Shown one piece after another: positions 10,897-19,392 of a stretch of DNA of 64,000 bases. Position 1 is the stretch's first letter, and the number at the start of each line of letters is the position of its first letter. This DNA comes from Streptomyces formicae. Lineage in GTDB: Bacteria > Actinomycetota > Actinomycetes > Streptomycetales > Streptomycetaceae. The stretch covers positions 3,906,001-3,970,000 of the forward strand of contig NZ_CP071872.1 in assembly GCF_022647665.1 (NCBI RefSeq), given 5' to 3'. Position numbers and translations under genes: made by a program. The notes beneath the pieces were generated by a model. The model searched no databases, was not told the origin of the DNA, and saw only the letters and a program-made list of their open reading frames with translations.

Positions 10897-11400
10897 TCAC
10901 GTCCTGGGCGGCAGACGGTGCAGCTCCACCTCTGTCAGCCGCCCGCGTGAGACGGCCGCCGTGATGTAGGTGCAGTGCGGCTGGTGCCGTCTGTCGGTCG
11001 GCGAACCCGGGTTGAGCAGCCGCAGCCCGCCCTGCGCGGTCGTGTCCCAGGGGATGTGGCTGTGACCGAAGACCAGGACGTCCAGCTCCGGAAAGCGCTC
11101 GGCGCACCGCCGCTCCCGGCCGTGCGCGGGACCCGTCTCGTGCACGACGCCGAAGCGCAGGCCGCCCAGTTCGGCGTACGCCACTTCGGGCAGCCGCGCC
11201 CGCAGCGCCGGCCCGTCGTTGTTCCCGAAGACCCCGATCAGCCGCCGCGCCCGCGCCTCGAACAGGTCGAGCGTGGCCTCGTCCACCCAGTCACCGGCGT
11301 GGACGGCGACATCGGCCTCGGCGATCGCCGCGAGCAGCTGCTCCGGCAGCCGCCGGGCCCGCGCGGGCACATGTGTGTCGGACGTCAACAACAGCCGCAC
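10897..11400 (-). CDS. Metallophosphoesterase of the YfcE/MJ0936 type, 167 aa
   Basis: A small dinuclear-metal phosphodiesterase. The metal-binding motifs are present in order: SDTHVP (DxH), HAGDWVD (GD), GNND (GNxD/H variant), VVHETG and FGHSHIP (GHxH). The family hydrolyses phosphodiester bonds, often on small or nucleotide substrates. Length and motif spacing fit the family. The gene is upstream of and in the same orientation as the GAF regulator but separated by about 115 bases with operator-like palindromes, so it is probably transcribed separately. The physiological substrate is unknown. Confidence 0.85.
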   Translation of the reverse strand: MRLLLTSDTHVPARARRLPEQLLAAIAEADVAVHAGDWVDEATLDLFEARARRLIGVFGNNDGPALRARLPEVAYAELGGLRFGVVHETGPAHGRERRCAERFPELDVLVFGHSHIPWDTTAQGGLRLLNPGSPTDRRHQPHCTYITAAVSRGRLTEVELHRLPPRT

Positions 11401-11713
11401 CGGCCGCCTCCCGCTCCGTCCCGGCCGACGCGACTCGGCGGCTGCCCGCCGGGGGTCACGCAGCCGCCGCGTACGACACAGGATCGCCCAGGCCCGCCCG
11501 CACGACCGGATACGCCGCGCCCGGCACGGCGTGCCTGTCGGGGTGGCGCAGAACGGGCGGGGATTCCCGTGGCCGTGGCCGTGGCCGGGACGGCCTGGCG
11601 GTGGGCGAGGTCCGGAGCCTGCGACGGCTTCTACGGACGTGACGTCACGGTGGCGCAGAGTGAGTGTGCCGCTCCGGTGCGGCTCAGACGGCGGTGGCGG
11701 CTCAGGCGGCGGC
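11401..11713. other. Intergenic, no gene seen
   Basis: High-GC spacer between the start of the phosphoesterase gene and the stop of the SbnA-like gene. It contains a GTGGCC-rich stretch at about 11570-11595 and near-repeats of GGCGGTGGCGGCTCAGG at about 11690. I see no coding sequence and no clear terminator hairpin. Confidence 0.4.
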
Positions 11714-12715
11714 TCAGGCCGCGGTGGCGGCCGGGGCGGCCGGCGCGGCCGTCGGGCCGAGGACGTCCTTCCCGTACAGCTCCTGGACCCAGTTGCTCTG
11801 GTAGATCGTCTCCAGGTAGCGCTCGCCTAGATCGGGGGAGAGGGCGACGGCGGTGAGCGGCGGGCGGCCGGGCTGGTGGTGCGCGTCCAGCCAGCGCAGT
11901 GCGCCGCTGACGACCGTGCCCGTGGAGCCACCGAAGAGGAAGCCGTGGCGGGCGAGGCGGTGGCAGGTGCGGATCGTGTCGGCTTCCGGCACGTGGACGA
12001 CGTCGTCGACCAGGTCGGTGTCCAGCAGCGGAGGCCGTACGCCGGCGCCGAGGCCGGGGATCATCCGGGGGGCCGGGGCGCCGCCGAAGGACACCGAGCC
12101 GGTGCTGTCGACGGCGACGATGCGCACCGGGCGGTGCCACTGGCGGAACCAGCGGGCGCAGCCCATCAGCGTCCCGGTGGTGCCGGCCCCGACGAACAGG
12201 ACGTCCAGGCGCGGGAACTGGCGCGCGATGGCAGGGGCGGTGGCGCGGTAATGGGCCATCGCCGCATGGGGGTTGGTGTACTGGTTGAGCCACACGTAAC
12301 GCTCGTCCGAGGCGAGCAGGGCGCGTACGTGGGCGATACGTGCGGCCAGCAGCCCGCCCTCTGCGGCGGGCTCGGCGACCACATGGACCTGGGCGCCCAG
12401 GGCCTCCATGAGGAGCCGGGTCGACAGGTTGCAGCGTGAGTCCGTCACGCACACGAACCGGTAGCCCCGACTGGCCGCGATCATGCTCAGCGCCACGCCC
12501 AGGTTGCCCGAGGTCGACTCGACGATGACCGAACCCTCCGTGAGCAACCCGTCACGTTCGGCGGCCTCGACCATCGCCTTGGCGGCCTTGAGCTTGACGG
12601 AGCCGGCGAAGTTGAAGCCCTCGCACTTGAGGAACAGCGGCTTCCTGAGGCTGTCCCTGAGGTCGATGTAGAGCTCGTCCTCGTTGAATTCCTGGGGAGC
12701 GGATATGACCGGCAC
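11714..12715 (-). CDS. sbnA: SbnA-like PLP enzyme for 2,3-diaminopropionate synthesis
   Basis: A cysteine-synthase-fold enzyme. In the staphyloferrin B pathway SbnA joins O-phospho-L-serine and L-glutamate into N-(1-amino-1-carboxy-2-ethyl)-glutamate, the first step to L-Dap. The PLP lysine is Lys41 in FAGSVKLKAAK, followed by ESTSGNLG for substrate/PLP binding, the Gly loop GAGTTGT and a C-terminal GGSTGT. The GTG at 12715 was chosen because GAGGAGG lies five bases upstream and gives the expected 333 residues; the longer frame to 13009 is non-homologous. It is transcribed divergently from the synthase genes, and an SbnB homologue closes the cluster at 18280-19320, which makes the assignment much stronger than for a generic cysteine synthase. 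Confidence 0.88.
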   Translation of the reverse strand: MPVISAPQEFNEDELYIDLRDSLRKPLFLKCEGFNFAGSVKLKAAKAMVEAAERDGLLTEGSVIVESTSGNLGVALSMIAASRGYRFVCVTDSRCNLSTRLLMEALGAQVHVVAEPAAEGGLLAARIAHVRALLASDERYVWLNQYTNPHAAMAHYRATAPAIARQFPRLDVLFVGAGTTGTLMGCARWFRQWHRPVRIVAVDSTGSVSFGGAPAPRMIPGLGAGVRPPLLDTDLVDDVVHVPEADTIRTCHRLARHGFLFGGSTGTVVSGALRWLDAHHQPGRPPLTAVALSPDLGERYLETIYQSNWVQELYGKDVLGPTAAPAAPAATAA

Positions 12716-12838
12716 GGTCGCCTCCTCGTCAGTCCCTGTCTCGCGCCCGGTGCGCTTTCCCGTCCGCTGCGGGGCGGTCCGGGACATCTCCAGTACGCCT
12801 TCTGCGCGGCGGCGCGTCATGCCACCGGAATTCGGGGC

Positions 12839-12867
12839 TTGACATGCCCCGCAGGTGTGGTTAAGCA
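12839..12867 (+). promoter_or_regulatory. Candidate promoter of the Dap-synthase operon
   Basis: TTGACA at 12839-12844, 17 bases, then TAAGCA at 12862-12867, in the 323-base interval between the divergent SbnA-like gene and the membrane synthase. The -35 box is perfect and the spacing ideal; the -10 is weak. The leader to the GTG at 13039 would be about 165 bases. The opposite promoter for the SbnA gene is not obvious. Confidence 0.4.
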
Positions 12868-13038
12868 GCCTGCGGCTGAGGCGGCTATCAGCGGCCGTGC
12901 GCGGTGTCAAGACCCGAGTTCCAGGGGCAGGACAGGGCCGTGCGGGCCCGGGCCTACTGGTGGGGCGAGGCCGTGAGGCATCCGTCCGCCGGACAGGACC
13001 GGGCGGCATCGCTTTCCAAGCGTTTCAAGGGAGTTCAG

Positions 13039-15654
13039 GTGACAGGCAATACCGTTCAGGTCACGCCGGACCGTGTGGAGCAGGACTTCGCCGAGGTACT
13101 GGCCGGCGTGGTGAGCGCCGAGCAGGTGCCGGTGGACAGCCACTTCTTCCACGATCTGGGTGCCGACTCACTCGTGATGGCGCGGTTCTGCGCGCGGATC
13201 AGGAAGCGGGCGGATCTGCCGCCGGTGTCGATGAAGGACGTGTACCGCAACCCCACGGTCCGCAGCCTCGCCCTGGCGCTCACGCCCGCCCATACGCCCG
13301 CTGAGGAATCCGTGCCTGTGCCCGTATCCGTACCCGTACGGGCACCCGCATCCGTACCCGCGCCTCCGTCCGCCGCGGACTCCGTACGCGCACCTGCGTC
13401 TGCCGAGGGCCCCGCGGCGGAGACCGGCCGGGCCGGTGCGCGCCAGGGGGCGTATGTGGTGTGCGGGATCCTGCAGCTCCTGCTGTTCCTCGGGTACTCG
13501 TGCCTCGCCGCGCTGGCCGCCGTCGAAGGCGGTGCCTGGGTGGCGGCCGCCTCAGGTGTCGCCGGTACGTATGCGCGGTCGGTGGCCGTGGCTGCCGTGG
13601 GCTTGGCGGCCCTGTGCGCGTTCCCCGTGGCCGCGAAGTGGATCCTGATCGGCCGGTTCACGGAACGGCAGTTCCCGGTGTGGAGCCTGGCCTATGTGCG
13701 GTTCTGGTGTGTGCGCACGCTGATCCGCACCAGCCCGGTGCGCCTCTTCACCGGCTCACCGCTGTACTCGCTGTATCTGCGGGCACTGGGCGCGCGGATC
13801 GGCCGCAACGTGGCGGTGTTCTCCGCTCACGCGCCGGTCTGCGCCGATCTGCTGACGATCGGGGACGGCACGGTGATCCGCCGGAACGTGTTCCTCACCT
13901 GCTACCGGGCCGAGTCCGGCCGGATCCACACCGGCCGCGTCACGCTGGGTCGCGATGCCCACGTCGGGGAACAGAGCGTGCTGGAGACCGGCACGTCGAT
14001 GGGCGACGGCGCCCGGCTGGGACACGCCTCCGCCCTGTTCGCGGGCCAGAGCGTGCCCGCGGGCGCGTACTGGCACGGCAGCCCGGCGCAGCCGGCCCCC
14101 GCCCCGGCCCCGGCGCTGCCCGCCCTCGCCCCTACGAGCACGAGTACTCGCACGGGTACGGGTGCGGGGACAGGTACGGACCTGGTGGCAGGCGGCGACC
14201 GGCGGCGGTGGGCGTATCCGCTGCTGCAGCTGCTGGCACAGGTCGGCATCTGCCTGCCGGTCGCCTTCCTCGCCGCGGAGCTCGTCCTCACCCGCGTCCC
14301 GCCGCTGAACGTGCTCACCGGCCACCGCCCAGGCGCCTTCACCAGCGTCGGGTTCTACGCGGAAGCCCTGGCCGGCTCCTTCGTCCTGTTCTTCGGCGCC
14401 CTGCTGGCCGGCCTGGCGGTGACGATGGTCGTGCCCCGGCTCCTGAACCGCCTGATCGAGCCCGACAAGGTCTATCCGCTCTACGGCCTGCACTACGCCG
14501 TGCACCGCGGCGTGGCCGCGCTGACCAACCGGATGTTCTTCACCACCCTGTTCGGCGACAGCTCCGCCATCGTGCACTACCTGCGCCGACTCGGTTACGA
14601 CCTGTGCCGTATCGAGCAGACGGGGTCGAACTTCGGCATCGAGATCAAGCACGACAGCCCGTACCTGAGCACGATCGGCACCGGAACGATGGTCGCCGAC
14701 GGGCTCCACCTGATCAACGCCGACTACTCCAGCACCTCCTTCCGCCTTTCCCGGGTCACCGTCGGGGCGCACAGCTTCCTCGGGAACAACATCGCCTACC
14801 CGTCCGGCGGCAGGGCGGGCGACAACTGCCTGCTGGGGACGAAGGTCCAGGTGCCCCTGGACGGACCGGTACGCGAGGGCGTGGGCCTGCTGGGCTCCCC
14901 GTGCTTCGAGATCCCGCGCACGGTGACGCGCGACAACGTGCTGCGCGAGCCCGCCGGCGGCATGGAGCCGGCACGGCTGCTGGCCGCCAAGAACCGTCAC
15001 AACACGCTCACCGCGGCCCTGTACCTGCTGGTGCGCTGGCTGCACTTCTTCCTGATCACCCTCATCGCCGCGGGCGCCGCCGCACTCCACCCGGTGGCCG
15101 GTGCACCGGTGATCGCCGTGGCCGGCGCCCTCGTCCTGGCCTGCACCGTCGTCCACTACGCGCTGTTCGAACGGGCCGTCACCCGCTTCCGTTCCCTCGC
15201 CCCGCTGTCCTGCTCGATCTACGAAGACGCGTTCTGGCGGCACGAACGCTTCTGGAAGCTGGCCTCCATCGGCTACGAGCGGATCTTCGACGGGACCCCG
15301 TACAAGAACCTCGTCTGGCGCCTCCTGGGGGTGCGACTGGGCAAGCGGGTCTTCGACGACGGCTGCTCCATCGTCGAGCGCACGCTCACCGCCATCGGCG
15401 ACGAGTGCACCCTCAACGCGGGCAGCGTGATCCAGTGCCACTCCCAGGAGGACGGCGCCTTCAAGTCCGACCACACCACCCTCGCCGCGCGCTGCACCCT
15501 CGGCGTCGGCGCGTTCGTCCACTACGGCGTGAGCATCGGCGAGGACGCTCAACTCGCCTGCGACTCCTTCCTGATGAAGGGCGAGGAGGTCCCCGAACGC
15601 GCCCGGTGGGGCGGGAACCCGGCCCGGCCCCTGCCCCAGTCGGTCGGCCACTGA
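13039..15654 (+). CDS. Carrier plus membrane condensation protein of the Pls type, lacking an adenylation domain
   Basis: This 871-residue protein begins with a peptidyl-carrier domain (Ser44 in HDLGADSLVM is the phosphopantetheine site), then a Val/Pro/Ala linker. Next comes the terminal region of epsilon-poly-L-lysine synthetase (Pls/PosA) proteins: membrane segments near 136-205, 390-465 and 655-712, alternating with three left-handed beta-helix domains at about 250-350, 534-627 and 764-867. In Pls these tandem soluble domains join amino-acid monomers iteratively. Pls itself has an adenylation domain before the carrier; here it is absent and supplied by the next gene. GTG 13039 was chosen because AAGGGAG lies five bases upstream and the domain starts there. 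It is expected at the cytoplasmic membrane, polymerising L-Dap from the flanking SbnA/SbnB pathway (inference). Confidence 0.85.
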   Translation: MTGNTVQVTPDRVEQDFAEVLAGVVSAEQVPVDSHFFHDLGADSLVMARFCARIRKRADLPPVSMKDVYRNPTVRSLALALTPAHTPAEESVPVPVSVPVRAPASVPAPPSAADSVRAPASAEGPAAETGRAGARQGAYVVCGILQLLLFLGYSCLAALAAVEGGAWVAAASGVAGTYARSVAVAAVGLAALCAFPVAAKWILIGRFTERQFPVWSLAYVRFWCVRTLIRTSPVRLFTGSPLYSLYLRALGARIGRNVAVFSAHAPVCADLLTIGDGTVIRRNVFLTCYRAESGRIHTGRVTLGRDAHVGEQSVLETGTSMGDGARLGHASALFAGQSVPAGAYWHGSPAQPAPAPAPALPALAPTSTSTRTGTGAGTGTDLVAGGDRRRWAYPLLQLLAQVGICLPVAFLAAELVLTRVPPLNVLTGHRPGAFTSVGFYAEALAGSFVLFFGALLAGLAVTMVVPRLLNRLIEPDKVYPLYGLHYAVHRGVAALTNRMFFTTLFGDSSAIVHYLRRLGYDLCRIEQTGSNFGIEIKHDSPYLSTIGTGTMVADGLHLINADYSSTSFRLSRVTVGAHSFLGNNIAYPSGGRAGDNCLLGTKVQVPLDGPVREGVGLLGSPCFEIPRTVTRDNVLREPAGGMEPARLLAAKNRHNTLTAALYLLVRWLHFFLITLIAAGAAALHPVAGAPVIAVAGALVLACTVVHYALFERAVTRFRSLAPLSCSIYEDAFWRHERFWKLASIGYERIFDGTPYKNLVWRLLGVRLGKRVFDDGCSIVERTLTAIGDECTLNAGSVIQCHSQEDGAFKSDHTTLAARCTLGVGAFVHYGVSIGEDAQLACDSFLMKGEEVPERARWGGNPARPLPQSVGH

Positions 15655-15657
15655 CCC

Positions 15658-15724
15658 GCAAGCAGTCGGTATCCCCAAGCAGTCGGCCCCCAAGCGGTTG
15701 ACATTCCCGAGCAGTTGACCCACC
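15658..15724 (+). repeat. Imperfect short repeats in the synthase intergenic gap
   Basis: Four diverged copies of a CNAGCAGTYGRC-like unit (GCAAGCAGTCGG, CCAAGCAGTCGG, CCAAGCGGTTGA, CCGAGCAGTTGA), the last followed by CCGAGCA, fill most of the 91 bases between the two synthase genes. The function is unknown; they could be expansion of a spacer. Confidence 0.45.
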
Positions 15725-15745
15725 CGAGCAACACGGAGAAACCCC

Positions 15746-18231
15746 ATGGACACGCACACCACCCCCACCGTCACCACCGTGACCCCTGTCATCGACGCTC
15801 TCATCGACGACGCGCCCGGCCACGCCCTGCCGCCTGCGGGCGCTGTGACCACCGTGCCGCGGTGGACACGAGAGCCGGTGCCGGGCGCCGCCGAACACGA
15901 GGTGCTCGTGCCGGACCGGACGGTGACGGCGCTACGGGCGACGGCGCGCGAACTCGCGGTGCCTTTCGAGTCGGTGCTGCTGGCGGCGCATGCGAAGGCC
16001 CTCGCGGCGCTGACGGGGGACCGGGAGATCGTGACGGGGTACGTCACGCCGGGCGGCGGCCGGACGCTGCCCTGCCGGATGGACCTCGCCCCGGGCACCT
16101 GGCGCACGCTGCTGGCAGAGGCCCATCGCTCGGAGGCGCACCTGCGGGACGCTCCCGCCGAGGCGTCGTTCGAGACGGTCCTCGACCCCACGGGCGGTGG
16201 CAGCGGTGTGGCGGGCGGGGCGGGCGTGGCGCTGTGGGTGGGGCTGGTCGCGGTGCCGGGTGGCGGTGGTGGGCTCGTGCTGCGGCTGCGGTATCGCACG
16301 GACGTGCTGGACGGGGAGGGTGCGGCCCGGGTCGCCGGATATCACGTGCGGGCGCTGGAGCTGATCGCCGCGGACCCGGACGGCGATCACCTGCAGCAGA
16401 GTCTGCTGTCGGCGCAGGAGCTGCGCTTCCAGCTGGAAGAACTGGCGGGGCGGCGGCGGGAACTGCCGGGCCGGCGCGTGCACGAGCTGTTCGAGGAGCG
16501 GGTGCGGGTACACCCGGATGCGGTGGCGGCCGTGTGCGGGGAGCGGGTGTGGTCGTACGGGGAGCTGAACGCACGGGCGAACCGGCTGGCGCGGGCACTG
16601 GTGGCGCGGGGGTGGGCCACGAGCGGGTGGTCGCGGTCGTGATGGAGCGGAATCCGGACTGGCTGGCTTCGGTGCTGGCGGTGTTCAAGGCGGGCGCGGT
16701 GTATCTGCCCGTCGAGCCGCACTTCCCGGCGGACCGGATCGCGCGGACGCTCTCCCGGGCGGGGTGTGTGCTGGCGCTGAGCGAGAAGGGCAGCACCGGC
16801 ACGCTGGACCAGGCGCTGACGGGCCTGCCGCAGGTGGACCGGCTGCTGGTGGACGAGACGTACGGCGAGGAGCACGCGGAGGGTGACCTCGGCGTCGAGG
16901 TCGCCCCGGACCAGCTGGCCTACATCTACTTCACCTCCGGCTCGACGGGTGAGCCGAAGGGTGCGATGTGCGAGCACGCCGGCCTGCTGAACCACCTCTT
17001 CGCGAAGATCGACGATCTGGGGATCGGGGAGGACACGGCGGTCGCGCAGGTCGCGCCGCAGTGCTTCGACATCTCGCTGTGGCAGCTGGTCTCCGCCCTC
17101 CTGACCGGCGGACGGACCGTGCTCGTGGAGCAGGACGTGATCCTCGACGTCCATCGCTTCCTCGACACGGTCACCGGCGCCCGGGTCGGCGTCGTGCAGG
17201 TGGTGCCTTCCTACCTGGACGCCGTGGTGACGGCGCTGGAGCGGCAGCCGCGTGAACTGCCCGACCTGCGGTGTGTGTCGGTGACGGGTGAGGCGTTGAA
17301 GAGGGAGCTGGCCGAGCGGTGGTTCGCGGTCGCGCCGGGTGTGCGGCTGGTGAACGCCTACGGGCTGACCGAGACCTCCGACGACACCAACCACGAGGTG
17401 ATGGACCGGGCCCCGGAACGGGTGCTGCTGGGCCGCCCCATCGCCAACGTGCACGTCTACGTCGTCGACGAGCAGCTCAACCCGGTACCGCTGGGCGCCC
17501 CCGGCGAGATCGTCTTCTCCGGGGTGTGCGTGGGCCGCGGCTACATCAACGACGAGGAGCGGACCGCGGCGGCGTTCCTGCCCGATCCGCACCGGCCCGG
17601 CGAGCGGCTCTACCGCAGCGGCGACCACGGCCGCTGGTGGCCGGACGGGAAGCTGGAGTTCCTGGGCCGCAAGGATTCCCAGGTCAAGATCCGCGGGTTC
17701 CGCATCGAGATCGGCGAGATCGAGAACACCCTGCTGCGCGTGGACGGTATCCGTGACGGCGCGGTCGTGGTCACCACAGGCGGCGGTGACAGCAAGCAGC
17801 TCATCGCCTTCTACACGGGCCCCCGCCCTCTGGACGAGACCGTCCTGCGGGCCCGGCTGGGCGGATCGCTGCCCGCCTACATGGTGCCCGCCGCCTTCCA
17901 CTGGCAGGAGCAGCTCCCGCTGACCGCCAACGGAAAGACCGACAAGAAGGCCCTGGCCGCCCATGCCGCGGACCCGAGCACCACCAGCGTCGGCCAGGAC
18001 AGCCAGGACGTGTCTCCGGCCACACCGGCCGAGCGGCGGCTGGCCGCCGCCTGGGCGGGCGTCCTGGGCATCCCCGAGGACCAGGTCCACCGCGACGACC
18101 ACTTCTTCGACCGCGGCGGCAGCTCACTGTCCGCCGTGAAACTCGCCATCGCCCTGGACCGCGCCATCTCCCTCAACGACATCACCCACAGCCCCCGCCT
18201 CGCCGACCTGGCCCGACTCATCAATTCCTGA
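15746..18231 (+). CDS. NRPS adenylation-carrier protein, probably L-Dap activating (apparent frameshift)
   Basis: Domains in order: about 230 residues resembling the C-terminal half of an NRPS condensation domain (FESVLLAAHAKALAALTG), an adenylation domain (core motifs YFTSGSTGEPKG, AYGLTET, GEIVFSG, YRSGDHGR, NGKTDKKAL) and a carrier domain (HFFDRGGSSLSAVKL). The frame from ATG 15746 stops at about 16642, but the adenylation domain continues in the frame ending at 18231. Restoring one G in the five-G run at 16608-16612 gives normal sequence (ARGVGHERVVAVV). The specificity residues read D-I-W-Q-S-T-A-D-D-K; the double Asp would suit a second amino group. With the neighbouring L-Dap genes, activation of L-Dap is likely. 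It would load its own carrier or, in trans, the carrier of the upstream membrane protein. Confidence 0.82.
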
Positions 18232-18279
18232 CAGCACGACAGAAATCGACACCACGCCAGAAACCGAAAGGAACGCACC

Positions 18280-19320
18280 ATGATGCCGATCTCCTCCACC
18301 GTTCCGCCGTTCGCGGTGATCTCCGGTGGCCAGGTGCAGGAGGCGCTGGCCGGGCGGGAGAAGCAGATCGTGGAGCTGGTCGAGGCCACCTACCGCCTGC
18401 ACGGCGCCGGTGACTCGGTCAACCCGCCCTCGTACTTCCTGCGCTTCCCCGACCGCCCCACAGCCCGGATCATCGCCCTGCCCGCCTCCATCGGCGGCGA
18501 CGTCCGCGTCGACGGACTCAAGTGGATCTCCAGCTTCCCGCAGAACGTCGACGCAGGCATCCCACGCGCCTCGGCAGTCCTGATCCTCAACGACCACGAC
18601 ACGGGCTACCCCTTCGCCTGCCTGGAATCCTCCATCATCAGCGCCACCCGCACCGCCGCATCCGCCGCACTCGCCGCCGACCGACTCAGCCACCACCTCG
18701 GCCGTCGGCCGGCACGCATCGGATTCCTCGGCACCGGCCTGATCGCCCGCTACATCCACACCTTCCTGGCCGCCACCGGCTGGACCTTCGACCAGACCGG
18801 CGTACACGACCTGTGCCCCCGCAGTGCCGCGGGCTTCCGCAGCCATCTGGAACAGTCCGGCGCCCCGGGCGACATCACCGTCCATACCAGCGCCGAGGAC
18901 CTCATCCGCAGCAGCGACCTGGTCGTCTTCGCCACCATCGCCGCCGAACCCCACGTCACCCGGACCGCCTGGTTCGACCACCACCCCCTGGTCCTGCACG
19001 TCTCCCTGCGCGACCTGGCCCCCGAGATCATCCTCGAATCCGCCAACATCGTCGACGACATCGACCACTGCATGAAGGCGAACACCTCGCCCCACCTGGC
19101 CGAACAGCTCACCGGCAACCGCGACTTCCTCACCGGCACCCTCGACGACGTCATCGCCGGCCGCACCGCACTCCCCGACGACAGGACCGTGGTCTTCTCA
19201 CCCTTCGGCCTCGGCGTCCTCGACCTCGCCGTCGGCAAGTACGTCTACGACGAAGTCGCCCGCAACGACCAACTCCACGTCATCGACGACTTCTTCCACG
19301 AACTGCGCCGACACGGCTGA
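18280..19320 (+). CDS. sbnB: SbnB-like dehydrogenase releasing 2,3-diaminopropionate
   Basis: A member of the ornithine cyclodeaminase/mu-crystallin family. SbnB oxidatively cleaves the SbnA product to L-Dap and 2-oxoglutarate with NAD+. The 346-residue protein has the family substrate segment (PPSYFLRFPD, VDGLKWISSFPQN), the Rossmann motif IGFLGTGLIARY at about residues 148-160, and the late segments LRDLAPEIILESANIVDD and FSPFGLGVLDLAVGKYVYD. AAAGGA precedes the ATG. It follows the adenylation gene by 48 bases, so the three rightward genes probably form one operon; SbnA, needed for the preceding step, is divergent at the other end. Confidence 0.92.
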   Translation: MMPISSTVPPFAVISGGQVQEALAGREKQIVELVEATYRLHGAGDSVNPPSYFLRFPDRPTARIIALPASIGGDVRVDGLKWISSFPQNVDAGIPRASAVLILNDHDTGYPFACLESSIISATRTAASAALAADRLSHHLGRRPARIGFLGTGLIARYIHTFLAATGWTFDQTGVHDLCPRSAAGFRSHLEQSGAPGDITVHTSAEDLIRSSDLVVFATIAAEPHVTRTAWFDHHPLVLHVSLRDLAPEIILESANIVDDIDHCMKANTSPHLAEQLTGNRDFLTGTLDDVIAGRTALPDDRTVVFSPFGLGVLDLAVGKYVYDEVARNDQLHVIDDFFHELRRHG

Positions 19321-19364
19321 GTGCCGCCCCCGCACCGGACAACCTCATCAGTCCAACCCCATCA

Positions 19365-19384
19365 GGCCGCCAGGCCGGGTGGCC
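19365..19384. terminator. Possible bidirectional terminator hairpin
   Basis: GGCCGCC, six bases, GGTGGCC can form a seven-pair stem with one G-T pair between the convergent SbnB and ABC-F genes. It has no T tract on either side, so it is only a candidate. Confidence 0.3.
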
Positions 19385-19392
19385 CACGACCG

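Noticed and set aside
12716..13009. Longer start of the SbnA-like protein
   Set aside because: The extra 98 residues are Arg/Thr/Pro-rich and overlap the divergent promoter region; GAGGAGG before GTG 12715 fits much better.
12904..13038. Longer start of the Pls-like protein
   Set aside because: The extra 45 residues show no homology, and a strong ribosome site stands before GTG 13039.
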